Assembly (NCBI RefSeq): GCF_001667115.1 | Contig: NZ_LZIJ01000124.1 | Span: 62,001 to 126,000, forward strand | Origin: Mycobacterium sp. 852002-51163_SCH5372311 | Lineage (GTDB): Bacteria > Actinomycetota > Actinomycetes > Mycobacteriales > Mycobacteriaceae | DNA length: 64,000 bases | Reading direction: 5' to 3' | In this document: in pieces, positions 40,465 to 48,121 of the stretch | How positions within the stretch are numbered: position 1 is the first letter of the stretch | Layout of the letters: every line of letters starts with the position of its first letter | The notes under the pieces: generated by a model | The model's database searches: none | What the model was told of the DNA's origin: nothing | What the model saw: the letters and a program-made list of their open reading frames with translations, nothing else | Position numbers and translations under genes: made by a program

Positions 40465-41186
40465 CCCTGACGCGCTAGCCACTCGGCCGCGTCTTCGACG
40501 GTTCCCACCGTTGTTACCCCGGCCGGCAACGGCGGGCGCGCCACCATCACCACCGGAATGTCCAGCGCCGCAGCGGCATCCAGCTTGCCTCGGGTCATGT
40601 CGCCACCACTGTTCTTGGTGACTAGCGCGTCGATGCGGTGCTCACTGAAGAGTTGGATCTCGTCGTCGTAGTGATACGGCCCGCGGGACAGCAGCAACTG
40701 GTGATGCCGCGGCAACGAGTCGGCGTTCGGCGCGGTGACCACGCGGATCAAAAACCACGCCTCGCTGCCGGCGAACGCTTTGACCCCGGAGCGGCCGGTG
40801 GTGAGAAATATCCGCGAATATCGTTGCTTTGCAACGGTTTCTGCCGCCTGGCTGTCGGATGCGACGACGATGGCGGTGCCCGGTTCCCACGGCGGGCGGG
40901 CCAGGATCAGATGCGGGATTCCCAGTTCATTGCAGACCTGCGCGGCGTGGGCGGTCATGGTTGCCGCGAACGGGTGGGTGGCGTCAACGACGGCGTCGAT
41001 GCCTTTGTCCCGCAGCCAGTTCCGTAGGCCCTCGACACCCCCGAACCCGCCGATGCGCACGGCGCCAACGGGCAGGGCCGGATCCGGTACGCGGCCGGCC
41101 AGCGAGCTGATGACGTCGACCTGCGGGTGCAAGCGATTAGCCAGTGCTCGCGCCTCGGCAGTACCACCGAGCAGCAGCACCCGCAT
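40461..41186 (-). CDS. cobK: Precorrin-6A reductase CobK
   Basis: A 241-residue NADPH-dependent reductase that converts precorrin-6A to precorrin-6[17 protein letters not shown] is the cofactor loop, with [11 protein letters not shown] and RPPWEPG typical of the family. ATG 41186 shares its A with the cobM stop (TGATG), so translation is coupled. Last gene of the minus-strand set that begins with the SDR gene at 43856. Confidence 0.94.
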   Translation of the reverse strand: MRVLLLGGTAEARALANRLHPQVDVISSLAGRVPDPALPVGAVRIGGFGGVEGLRNWLRDKGIDAVVDATHPFAATMTAHAAQVCNELGIPHLILARPPWEPGTAIVVASDSQAAETVAKQRYSRIFLTTGRSGVKAFAGSEAWFLIRVVTAPNADSLPRHHQLLLSRGPYHYDDEIQLFSEHRIDALVTKNSGGDMTRGKLDAAAALDIPVVMVARPPLPAGVTTVGTVEDAAEWLARQG

Positions 41187-41941
41187 CAGTGCGGCCCTCT
41201 GCTGCGCCGCGCCGCCGAGTACAGGTAGCTGTCGGTGAACCCCTCTGCGGCCAGCACCTCCCCGACGACGATGACGGCGGTCTTGGTGATGTTCGCGTCG
41301 TGCATCTGGCCGGCGATGTCGGCCAGCGTGCCTCGCAACACGGTCTGCTGTGGCCAACTCGCGAAAGCTACTACTGCCGTGGGCGTTTCGGACCGGTAGC
41401 CCCCGGCCAGCAGTTGCGGGACAATGACGTCGATCTGCGCAGCAGCCAGATGCAGTACCAGGGTGCTGCCAGATCGCGCGAGGGTGGCCAAGTCTTCACC
41501 GGACGGCATAGGTGTCGACAGGGTCGAGATTCTGGTCAATGTCACCGTCTGCGCGATCGCCGGAACGGTCAGCTCGCGTTTCAGCGCGGCGGCGGCCGCG
41601 GCGAAAGCCGGTACGCCCGGGACGATCTCGTAGCTGACACCTAGCGCGTCGAGTCGGCGGCACTGCTCGGCCAACGCGCTGTACAGCGAAGGATCCCCGG
41701 AATGCAGCCGCGCCACATCGTGACCGCGGGCATCGGCGTCGGCGAGCTCGCCGATGATCTGGTCCAGCGTGAGCGGACCCGTGTCGACGATCTTCGCATC
41801 GGATGGGCAGTACGTGAGTAGGTCGTCGGGCATGATCGATCCCGCATACAGGCAGACGTGGCACCTCTGCAAGAGCCGTTGGCCGCGCACGGTGATCAGG
41901 TCGGCGGCGCCCGGGCCCGCGCCGATGAAATACACGGTCAC
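41186..41941 (-). CDS. cobM: Precorrin-4 C11-methyltransferase CobM
   Basis: A 251-residue SAM-dependent tetrapyrrole methylase that makes precorrin-5. VTVYFIGAGPGAADLITVRG is the first loop, YAGSIMPDDLL and HSGDPSLYSA are family motifs. GTG 41941 overlaps the cobL stop (GTGA) and gives the length recalled for the M. tuberculosis protein. Confidence 0.95.
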   Translation of the reverse strand: MTVYFIGAGPGAADLITVRGQRLLQRCHVCLYAGSIMPDDLLTYCPSDAKIVDTGPLTLDQIIGELADADARGHDVARLHSGDPSLYSALAEQCRRLDALGVSYEIVPGVPAFAAAAAALKRELTVPAIAQTVTLTRISTLSTPMPSGEDLATLARSGSTLVLHLAAAQIDVIVPQLLAGGYRSETPTAVVAFASWPQQTVLRGTLADIAGQMHDANITKTAVIVVGEVLAAEGFTDSYLYSAARRSRGPH

Positions 41942-43110
41942 CGAGTCGTCACCACCCACTGGGTAATCGGAAGCTGTGCACGCCAGCCGGTGAAGCCGCC
42001 CAGCGGCTCGCCCTGATAATGCTGGAAGCGTCGCAACTCACCGCCGTGCTTCGAGTATGCCTGCACCAGAACAGCTTCCGATTCGGCAGTGACGGCGTTG
42101 GCGACCAGGCGCCCGCCGTCACCCAGGTGGTCGAGGCAGGCATCCAGAAGACCGGTCTGGGTGAGACCCCCGCCGAGGAAGATTGCCGACGGCGTTTCGG
42201 CACCGTCGAATGCGTGCGGCGCCTTGCCGCGAACGTCGATGTTGACGCCGTACCGCGCGGCGTTGAGCTCGACGTTCAGCGCGCGTCGCTCGTCGCGTTC
42301 GAACGCCACCGCGGTGCAGCTGCGCCAGCTTCGGCACCACTCGACCGCGATGCTGCCTGAGCCGGCGCCGACGTCCCACAGCCGCTGTCCCGGCCGCGGG
42401 TCCAACGCCGACAAAGTCACCGCCCGGATGCTGTGTTTGGTGATCTGGCTGTCGTGGGCGAAGGCGTCGTCGGGCAACGAGAAGGCGCGCTCGTCGGGCA
42501 GGTAGCGGACGGCGACCACGTTGAGATCGTCGAGATCGTCGCGTGGGCCGGCGGCCCAGTCTCGGGCCCGGCCGTCGCGGCGGCGTTCGGCCGGCCCGCC
42601 GAGCCGTTCCAGCACAGTGAACTCGGAATCACCGCGCCCGTGGGCGTCGAGCAGCACGGCCAGTGCCTGCGGCGTGGTCCGGTCGCGCGACAGCACGATC
42701 GCCTGCCCGCCGCGGCGAACCGCGGTGTGCGGCTGCGCGGTGACCAGGCTGATCACCTCGGTGTCGTGGACGGTCCAGCCCATTCGGGCGCACGCCAGCG
42801 TCACCGACGAGACATGCGGCAGCACAGTCACTTTCCCGGTTCCGAACATGCGGACCAGGGTGCCGCCGATGCCGTGCAGCAACGGATCTCCGCTTGCCAC
42901 AACGTGGATGTCGTCGCCGTCGGCTTTCAATGTTTGCAAAGCCGGCAGCATGGGCGAGGGCCACTCGTGGCGAGGACACGTTATGGTGTCGTCGAGCAGG
43001 TCGAGTTGTCTTTTCGAGCCATAAATAACTGTGGCTCTTTGTAATTCAGACCTCGAAGTTGTCGATAGTCCGGCCATGCCGTCGGCGCCGATACCGACCA
43101 CTACGATCAT
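41938..43110 (-). CDS. cobL: Precorrin-6Y C5,15-methyltransferase (decarboxylating) CobL
   Basis: A 390-residue two-domain enzyme. The CbiE-like half (to about 190) has GIGADGMAGL and ASGDPLLHGIGGTL; the CbiT-like half (from about 215) has the SAM loop DVGAGSGSIAVEW. Together they methylate C5 and C15 and decarboxylate precorrin-6B to precorrin-8. ATG 43110 overlaps the stop of the upstream SDR gene (ATGA). Confidence 0.95.
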   Translation of the reverse strand: MIVVVGIGADGMAGLSTTSRSELQRATVIYGSKRQLDLLDDTITCPRHEWPSPMLPALQTLKADGDDIHVVASGDPLLHGIGGTLVRMFGTGKVTVLPHVSSVTLACARMGWTVHDTEVISLVTAQPHTAVRRGGQAIVLSRDRTTPQALAVLLDAHGRGDSEFTVLERLGGPAERRRDGRARDWAAGPRDDLDDLNVVAVRYLPDERAFSLPDDAFAHDSQITKHSIRAVTLSALDPRPGQRLWDVGAGSGSIAVEWCRSWRSCTAVAFERDERRALNVELNAARYGVNIDVRGKAPHAFDGAETPSAIFLGGGLTQTGLLDACLDHLGDGGRLVANAVTAESEAVLVQAYSKHGGELRRFQHYQGEPLGGFTGWRAQLPITQWVVTTR

Positions 43111-43856
43111 CGCGGCATCCTGCGCCAGACGAATTGCGGCAGCAGGCGCATTGCGGCAGACGCGGGACCCAACGCCCATGGGATCCACACCGTGCGCCGT
43201 CCCTTGGCAAGCGCACGCGCGGTCGCTTTCGCCACCCGCTCGGGCGTTATGGAGAATGGCGCCGGCTCCATGCCCTCCGTCATACGCCCGATGACGAATC
43301 CGGGCCGAGCGAGCACTAACCGCACTCCGGTGCCGTGCAGCGCGTCGGCCAACCCGCTGGCGAAGCCGTCCAGGCCGGCCTTGGCCGATCCGTAGACATA
43401 GTTGGCGCGGCGCACGCGTGCCCCGGCGATCGAGGAGAACACCACCATTGATCCGCGACCTGCGGTCCGCATTCCGGCGGCCAGATGGGTGAGGAGGCTG
43501 ACTTGAGCAACGTAGTCGGTGTGGACGATGGCGACGGCATGGGCGGCATCGGTCTCGGCACGAGCCTGGTCGCCGAGGATCCCGAATGCCAGTACCGCGG
43601 TGCCGATGGGGCCGTGTTCGGCGACGATCGATGCGACCAGCGGGCCGTGTGAAGCCAGATCGTCGGCGTCGAACTCAACCGTGTACACGTTGGCTGCCCC
43701 GGCGTCGTGCAGTGCGTCGATTTGCTCACCCAGCTGGTCGGCTTTGCGTGCCGCCAGCACCACAGTTGCTCCGAGAGCCAGCCGTCGAGCGAGCTCCATG
43801 CCGATCTCGCTGCGACCGCCGAAAATTACTACCGGACCAGCGCCCGTGTCGTCCAC
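43107..43856 (-). CDS. Short-chain dehydrogenase (Rv2073c-like)
   Basis: A 249-residue SDR. The cofactor loop is IFGGRSEIG, catalytic Ser lies in VVFSSIAG and Tyr-Lys in YVYGSAKAG. The sequence resembles DprE2-type oxidoreductases as well as SDRs of unknown role. GTG 43856 gives the length of Rv2073c and lies seven bases after a GATAAT hexamer; an earlier GTG at 43871 would destroy that arrangement. It overlaps cobL by 4 bp and so heads the cobL-cobM-cobK transcript, though no corrin function is known. Confidence 0.87.
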   Translation of the reverse strand: MDDTGAGPVVIFGGRSEIGMELARRLALGATVVLAARKADQLGEQIDALHDAGAANVYTVEFDADDLASHGPLVASIVAEHGPIGTAVLAFGILGDQARAETDAAHAVAIVHTDYVAQVSLLTHLAAGMRTAGRGSMVVFSSIAGARVRRANYVYGSAKAGLDGFASGLADALHGTGVRLVLARPGFVIGRMTEGMEPAPFSITPERVAKATARALAKGRRTVWIPWALGPASAAMRLLPQFVWRRMPR

Positions 43857-43863
43857 GGCTGCG

Positions 43864-43869
43864 ATTATC
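43864..43869 (-). promoter_or_regulatory. -10 hexamer of the Rv2073c-like/cobLMK transcript (GATAAT)
   Basis: GATAAT (one base from TATAAT) ends seven bases before the GTG at 43856, with no ribosome binding site. It lies in the 35-bp space shared with the divergent Rv2074-like gene. Confidence 0.45.
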
Positions 43870-43877
43870 ACCTGCGC

Positions 43878-43883
43878 TAGCGT
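43878..43883 (+). promoter_or_regulatory. -10 hexamer of the Rv2074-like gene (TAGCGT)
   Basis: TAGCGT fits TAnnnT and ends eight bases before the ATG at 43892. GGGGAG in the gap could serve as a ribosome binding site if transcription starts at once. Confidence 0.4.
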
Positions 43884-43891
43884 GGGGAGCG

Positions 43892-44308
43892 ATGGCGAAT
43901 ACCACTACCCGGCTCACCGATGACGCGCTTGCCTTTCTCTCCGAGCGCCATCTGGCGATGCTGACGACGCTGCGCGCCGACAATTCGCCGCATGTGGTGG
44001 CGGTGGGTTTCACCTTCGACCCCAAGACTCATATCGCACGGGTCATCACCACCGGCGGGTCTCAAAAGGCGGTCAATGCGGAGCGCGGCGGGGTGGCGGT
44101 GCTCAGTCAAGTCGACGGCGCCCGGTGGCTGTCGCTGGAGGGTCGTGCCAAGGTGAACGGTGAAGTCGACGCCGTCCGCGACGCCGAGCTGCGCTACGCC
44201 CAGCGCTATCGCACGCCGAGACCGAACCCGCGACGGGTGGTCATCGAGGTTCACGTCGAGCGGGTGTTGGGCTCGTCGGATCTGCTTGACCGTGGTCGCG
44301 TTGAATAG
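43892..44308 (+). CDS. F420H2-dependent biliverdin reductase-like protein (Rv2074-like)
   Basis: A 138-residue split-barrel protein of the F420/FMN family. [20 protein letters not shown] and [13 protein letters not shown] match Rv2074, shown in M. tuberculosis to reduce biliverdin to bilirubin with F420H2, from memory of the literature. The longer in-frame reading upstream lies antisense to the SDR gene and is not used. It is divergent from cobLMK. Confidence 0.85.
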   Translation: MANTTTRLTDDALAFLSERHLAMLTTLRADNSPHVVAVGFTFDPKTHIARVITTGGSQKAVNAERGGVAVLSQVDGARWLSLEGRAKVNGEVDAVRDAELRYAQRYRTPRPNPRRVVIEVHVERVLGSSDLLDRGRVE

Positions 44309-44528
44309 GGCTATCTAGCGACGCAGCGTTCCTTGGATCGCGCCGCAACCTAGCGGTAACCAACTGCGTGCGCAATTCACTTCTCCACAGCACGGTATCG
44401 GGGTGCGTTGCTGAATTGACGCGCGTACCGCCTGTCTTTAGCGTCACCGGCAGCTGACGCGCGACATCTCGGCTAGATCGCTTGTCGCCGTGGCGAATCG
44501 AAATGCCGAGAGCTCCGGAAGGCTAGTG

Positions 44529-44846
44529 ATGTTTGTCGAAACCGAATGGCTGCACTCGGGGGCGAACCAAGCCCACCGCGCAGGTGGATATGCACAAGAC
44601 GGAGCCGACCAGCTGTCGCGAGCGCCCTTGTCATCGGGAATGTTCGGCGATTTCGCTGCCGCCGACCGTTATCACGAGGCGATCAGCGCAGCGCACTCGC
44701 GACACGTCAAAACGTTTCGGGCCCATCATGAAATGCTCGCCACGCTCGGCAACAAGGTTCGTGCTGCAGCCGCGGCGTTCACCGAGATGGATGAGCTCAA
44801 CGCCGCGAAGCTGCATGCGGGACAATGCAACGATTCCGACACATAA
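44529..44846 (+). CDS. DUF2563 family small helical protein (Rv2077A/Rv2078-like)
   Basis: A 105-residue protein without a signal peptide. MFVETEWLHSGANQAHRAGG, SRAPLSSGMFGDF and a helical C-terminal half match the small DUF2563 proteins Rv2077A and Rv2078. Size and predicted helix-turn-helix shape recall WXG100/Esx-like proteins, but no WxG motif is present, so that link is weak. GGAAGG precedes the ATG. The stop lies 22 bp inside the next gene, which implies coupled expression. Function unknown. Confidence 0.72.
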   Translation: MFVETEWLHSGANQAHRAGGYAQDGADQLSRAPLSSGMFGDFAAADRYHEAISAAHSRHVKTFRAHHEMLATLGNKVRAAAAAFTEMDELNAAKLHAGQCNDSDT

Positions 44847-46345
44847 GTATTCGGAATCTGATCGCCGAAGCCCACGGTGATCCCTGGGCGATCAACGCTA
44901 GCCTTCAAAGTGGCCGTCCAGCGCAGATTTCCGGCATAGCCAAGGCGCTGTTCAACGCGGCGCAATCGGGTGACGAGGCCAAGAGCAAATTCGAAGAAGC
45001 GCTTCGCCACTTTGAGGCCGCGTGGAATCACCAGAACGGCGATCACCCGATCAACGATGCCGACGAGGTAGAGCGCGCTAGACAATCACTTCATCTGCAG
45101 GCGGGCCAACTGCCCAGGATCGCAATCGATTTGGAAAACATCGCCGGCGTCCTGGCTGAGGCGCAGGGATTTGCAGCAGGGCAGATCGCGACCCTTGGAA
45201 GTCGGCTGCGGCACATCGACGACCTGCTCGATCAGTTGCGGGATCTTGAGCAGCACATGCCCCTCACCCCGGCTGAGAGGTCCGAGCTGAACGCAAGGTA
45301 TTCCGCCTATGAACACGAGGCCATTCGCGACACCGAAGATGCTGTCGGGCAGCTGGAATCGATCCGCGCGAAATACTCCGACACTTTGCAGTCGTCTCTG
45401 ACAACACTCCGCATCGACGGCTATGACCCCCAGATCATCCAGACGTTAGACGTTCCGGGAACCCCATTTAGGGCCGAACCCGAGGTTAATCGACAGAAGA
45501 ATCAAATCGAGGCGTTCACAAAGGTTTTCGGCCATCCGCCGAAGTCGCCGACCGACTGGGAAACTGCCGCGGCCCTCGACTCACACAGCTACGATCCGAA
45601 GAACGGCGGTGTGCCGCCGAATATCGCTATCGAGCGCATCACGCCAGTGCCGGGCCAGGGCGTGGTCCGCACAAACCTCTTCATCCCTGGAGAATCTGTG
45701 GTGAATCCACAGTTCGACTGGCCGCCCGGCCACGACAACCTTGGCGACAACCGAGACTTCTCTGCGACGGCCGGACCCGAGTCAGCAAGGGTCGCAATAA
45801 CTGTCGACTACGAGAACGGCATCATCGTGACCCGGCAGAACCCATCGGTCGACACCAAAACCGGCGGGATTCGCGCAGGAACCCCCTCCGTATCGGCCGT
45901 GCAGAAAAGCGACGGCTCGGTCTTGATCAAGTACAGCGCCGCCGACCCATTCTCCCCGGGTGGAGAAGCTCTCGCGAAGGCCACCACATTCGACGTGAAC
46001 GGCAGCATTGCCATTGCGCCCACCGAGTCGGGTCCCGTCGCTGGTGGCATCGTGACGAATTTCCCGGCGGTCGAGATCTACAGCGACCGGGCAGGAGAGA
46101 CCACGCCGCTGGTCCGGTCCTGGCCTCGGTTTGTGGACGGACAATGGGGACCGATGTTCGGTCTCGAATGGCACAGGGAGATCGGCGACCAGGAAGTTTT
46201 GTCACGCTTCGGTGACCAATGGCCTGCGCTGCAGCTTCCCGTACTTCCGCCGCCCATTACCTTCCCGGGGCTCCCTCGCCTTCCCAGCCCGTTTCCGTCT
46301 CTTCCAATTCCCCTCCCCGGCCCCGTTCGGATTCCGCTTCCCTGA
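44825..46345 (+). CDS. Conserved mycobacterial protein with proline-rich tail (Rv2079-like)
   Basis: A 506-residue protein. Residues 1-210 are helical with coiled-coil character (for example SRLRHIDDLLDQLRDLEQHM) and include IAEAHGDPWAINASLQSGRP, which I recall from Rv2079. A YxxxE sequence (Tyr159-Glu163) recalls the type VII secretion signal but is not proof. Residues 220-470 look beta-rich. The last 35 residues are Pro-rich (ending PLPGPVRIPLP). ATG 44825 overlaps the preceding gene by 22 bp. No enzyme motif was seen. It could be a secreted effector with the small gene before it as partner. Confidence 0.65.
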   Translation: MQRFRHISIRNLIAEAHGDPWAINASLQSGRPAQISGIAKALFNAAQSGDEAKSKFEEALRHFEAAWNHQNGDHPINDADEVERARQSLHLQAGQLPRIAIDLENIAGVLAEAQGFAAGQIATLGSRLRHIDDLLDQLRDLEQHMPLTPAERSELNARYSAYEHEAIRDTEDAVGQLESIRAKYSDTLQSSLTTLRIDGYDPQIIQTLDVPGTPFRAEPEVNRQKNQIEAFTKVFGHPPKSPTDWETAAALDSHSYDPKNGGVPPNIAIERITPVPGQGVVRTNLFIPGESVVNPQFDWPPGHDNLGDNRDFSATAGPESARVAITVDYENGIIVTRQNPSVDTKTGGIRAGTPSVSAVQKSDGSVLIKYSAADPFSPGGEALAKATTFDVNGSIAIAPTESGPVAGGIVTNFPAVEIYSDRAGETTPLVRSWPRFVDGQWGPMFGLEWHREIGDQEVLSRFGDQWPALQLPVLPPPITFPGLPRLPSPFPSLPIPLPGPVRIPLP

Positions 46346-46492
46346 TGCGGATCACGCCGTCGTGGCAACGCTGAATTACCCGCACGGTCAATCGGCGCTA
46401 GCATCAGCCGGTGTTCGGTCAGCCAGTCATCACCTTTCGGCGCGAGGCTGGGCTTCGGTATCGGTTGACGCAGTGGCGTCGGGAAGGACGCA

Positions 46493-47437
46493 ATGAGTGG
46501 CGGCGACGAAGAACGGCTGAGGATAGTTCTCGACCAGCTTGCACGACTCAGTGGGATGCCGCCGCCACCTGTGATCACGCCCGATCAGTTAGCTACGGGA
46601 CAGTCGGCTATCAGCCAGCTGCTGAGGGTTCTTGGTATCGCCGCTAACGGCGGTGATCCCGGCGACAACCAGGCGGCTCTGGCGGGACATGACGAACGCG
46701 AGGCCAAGGCTGCCGACGCGCTCGCCAAATTCCCTGCCAACGAAGAGCAGTCATCCGCCCGGCTGGCCGGAGTCGGCGGGCAAAGCGAGATGACCCAGAT
46801 GCTGCAGCAGATGCCGCAGATGGCGGCTGGTATCGCCGGTGGCTTCGCGGGCGCTCTCGGCGGTGCGCTGCAACCGCTGAGCCAGATTCCGCAGCAGCTC
46901 GCGCAGGCTGGACAGCAGGCGATGCAAATGGGCATGGGCGCGCTGCAGCATGGCGTCGGAGGAGCCGCGACCGAAGGCGAGGCCATTCCCGCTGAGCTTG
47001 AGGCCGGCGGTGGTGGCGAGGAGTTCGGTGGTGGTGGCAGCTCTGGTGGTGGCGGCGGTATCGGTCCCACGACGCCAACCGCAATGCTCACTCCGCTGCC
47101 CGGTTCATCCGCCGGTACTCTGCCTGCTTCATCGCACACGACATCACCGGCGGCACCGAGCCCGCCGGAACCGCAGACCGCGTCGCGGGGTGGCATGGGC
47201 GCGATGCCGATCATGCCGCCGGGCATGGCTGGAGCTGGGCCGGGCAATGATCCGAAGGCCGACACGAAGCGCGTCGTTGTCCCGTCGGTGAAAAACGGTG
47301 CGCCAGTGCAGGGACGGATCACCACACCCCCGCCGACGCCTGAGGTGATCAAGCGCGTGGACGGTAAGCCCGTTGCGACTCGGCGCATCTTGTTGCCCGA
47401 GGATAAGCGCGACGACGACGCTGGCTCGGGTCGCTAA
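46493..47437 (+). CDS. Gly/Pro-rich protein, Rv2083-like
   Basis: A 314-residue protein, the same length I recall for Rv2083. A helical N-terminus (MSGGDEERLRIVLDQLARLS) is followed by a Gln/Met-rich stretch (about 100-160, QMPQMAAGIAGGFAG, QQAMQMGMGALQ) like those in ESX-secreted Esp proteins, a poly-Gly linker (GGGGSSGGGGG) and a Pro-rich, basic end. No membrane helix or signal peptide is clear. GGAAGGACGCA precedes the ATG. Function unknown. Confidence 0.65.
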   Translation: MSGGDEERLRIVLDQLARLSGMPPPPVITPDQLATGQSAISQLLRVLGIAANGGDPGDNQAALAGHDEREAKAADALAKFPANEEQSSARLAGVGGQSEMTQMLQQMPQMAAGIAGGFAGALGGALQPLSQIPQQLAQAGQQAMQMGMGALQHGVGGAATEGEAIPAELEAGGGGEEFGGGGSSGGGGGIGPTTPTAMLTPLPGSSAGTLPASSHTTSPAAPSPPEPQTASRGGMGAMPIMPPGMAGAGPGNDPKADTKRVVVPSVKNGAPVQGRITTPPPTPEVIKRVDGKPVATRRILLPEDKRDDDAGSGR

Positions 47438-47566
47438 GACCGATTTCGCATCTGGAGAAATTGCGTTCGACGGATGCGCTCGTGCTGAACGACAGAGCAA
47501 ACAGTTCGATGGCACACTGCCGAAGGGTGACTACCGCGATTGCAGCTGCCCGCTACGATCCACGAC

Positions 47567-48121
47567 GTGTCGAGTCTTCCTCCAGCGCCGTCAGGTCCAC
47601 CTCCTTGGCCGAAAGGAACGTCCGATCAGGGGAGGCGACCACTGCATTGGCTAGCTGTTATCTCGCTGACGGCGTCTTTCATTGCGATCGGTATCGCGAT
47701 TGGTGCGTGGGTTCGTCCTCTAGCGGCTAACGACACCTCTCGCGCCGCGCCCATCGTGGCTTACACAGATCAACAGATCGCCGACGCAAAAACGAAGGTC
47801 TGCGCTTCATATGACAAGGTGCACCGAGCCCTACTTTTAAGTTCAGCTCGAAATGGCGGCAGCGACCCCACTGCCGCCCTCGCAGTCGCCACGAGCGGGC
47901 GGCAGGTACTCGATGCTGGTAGTCGATATCTTCTGACTAAGTTGTCAGAAGAACCGGCTACTCCAACAGAACTCGCGACGGCCGTCCGAAAGTTGGCCAA
48001 TCAGTACCAAGAACTCGTGATTAACTACTTGGGTGGGCTTACTAATTCAGATGCCGAGCTACAGCCTGCGCTCCAAGCATCCGACGATGCAAGTTCAACA
48101 GTCGAACGGTTCTGCAAGTGA
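47567..48121 (+). CDS. Single-pass membrane protein of unknown function
   Basis: A 184-residue protein. A Pro-rich cytoplasmic start (VSSLPPAPSGPPPWPK) leads to one membrane helix near 33-52 (LAVISLTASFIAIGIAIGAW) and a mostly helical extracytoplasmic part with two cysteines (one in KVCASYDK, one in the terminal FCK) that could form a disulfide. The GTG at 47567 is preferred to a TTG at 47540. Its stop overlaps the next start (GTGA). The layout of one helix plus outer domain suggests an envelope partner for its neighbours. Confidence 0.62.
   Translation: MSSLPPAPSGPPPWPKGTSDQGRRPLHWLAVISLTASFIAIGIAIGAWVRPLAANDTSRAAPIVAYTDQQIADAKTKVCASYDKVHRALLLSSARNGGSDPTAALAVATSGRQVLDAGSRYLLTKLSEEPATPTELATAVRKLANQYQELVINYLGGLTNSDAELQPALQASDDASSTVERFCK

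Noticed and set aside
44529..44846. Calling the DUF2563 protein a WXG100/Esx protein
   Set aside because: Size and helices are similar, but the WxG turn is missing; kept as a hypothesis only.
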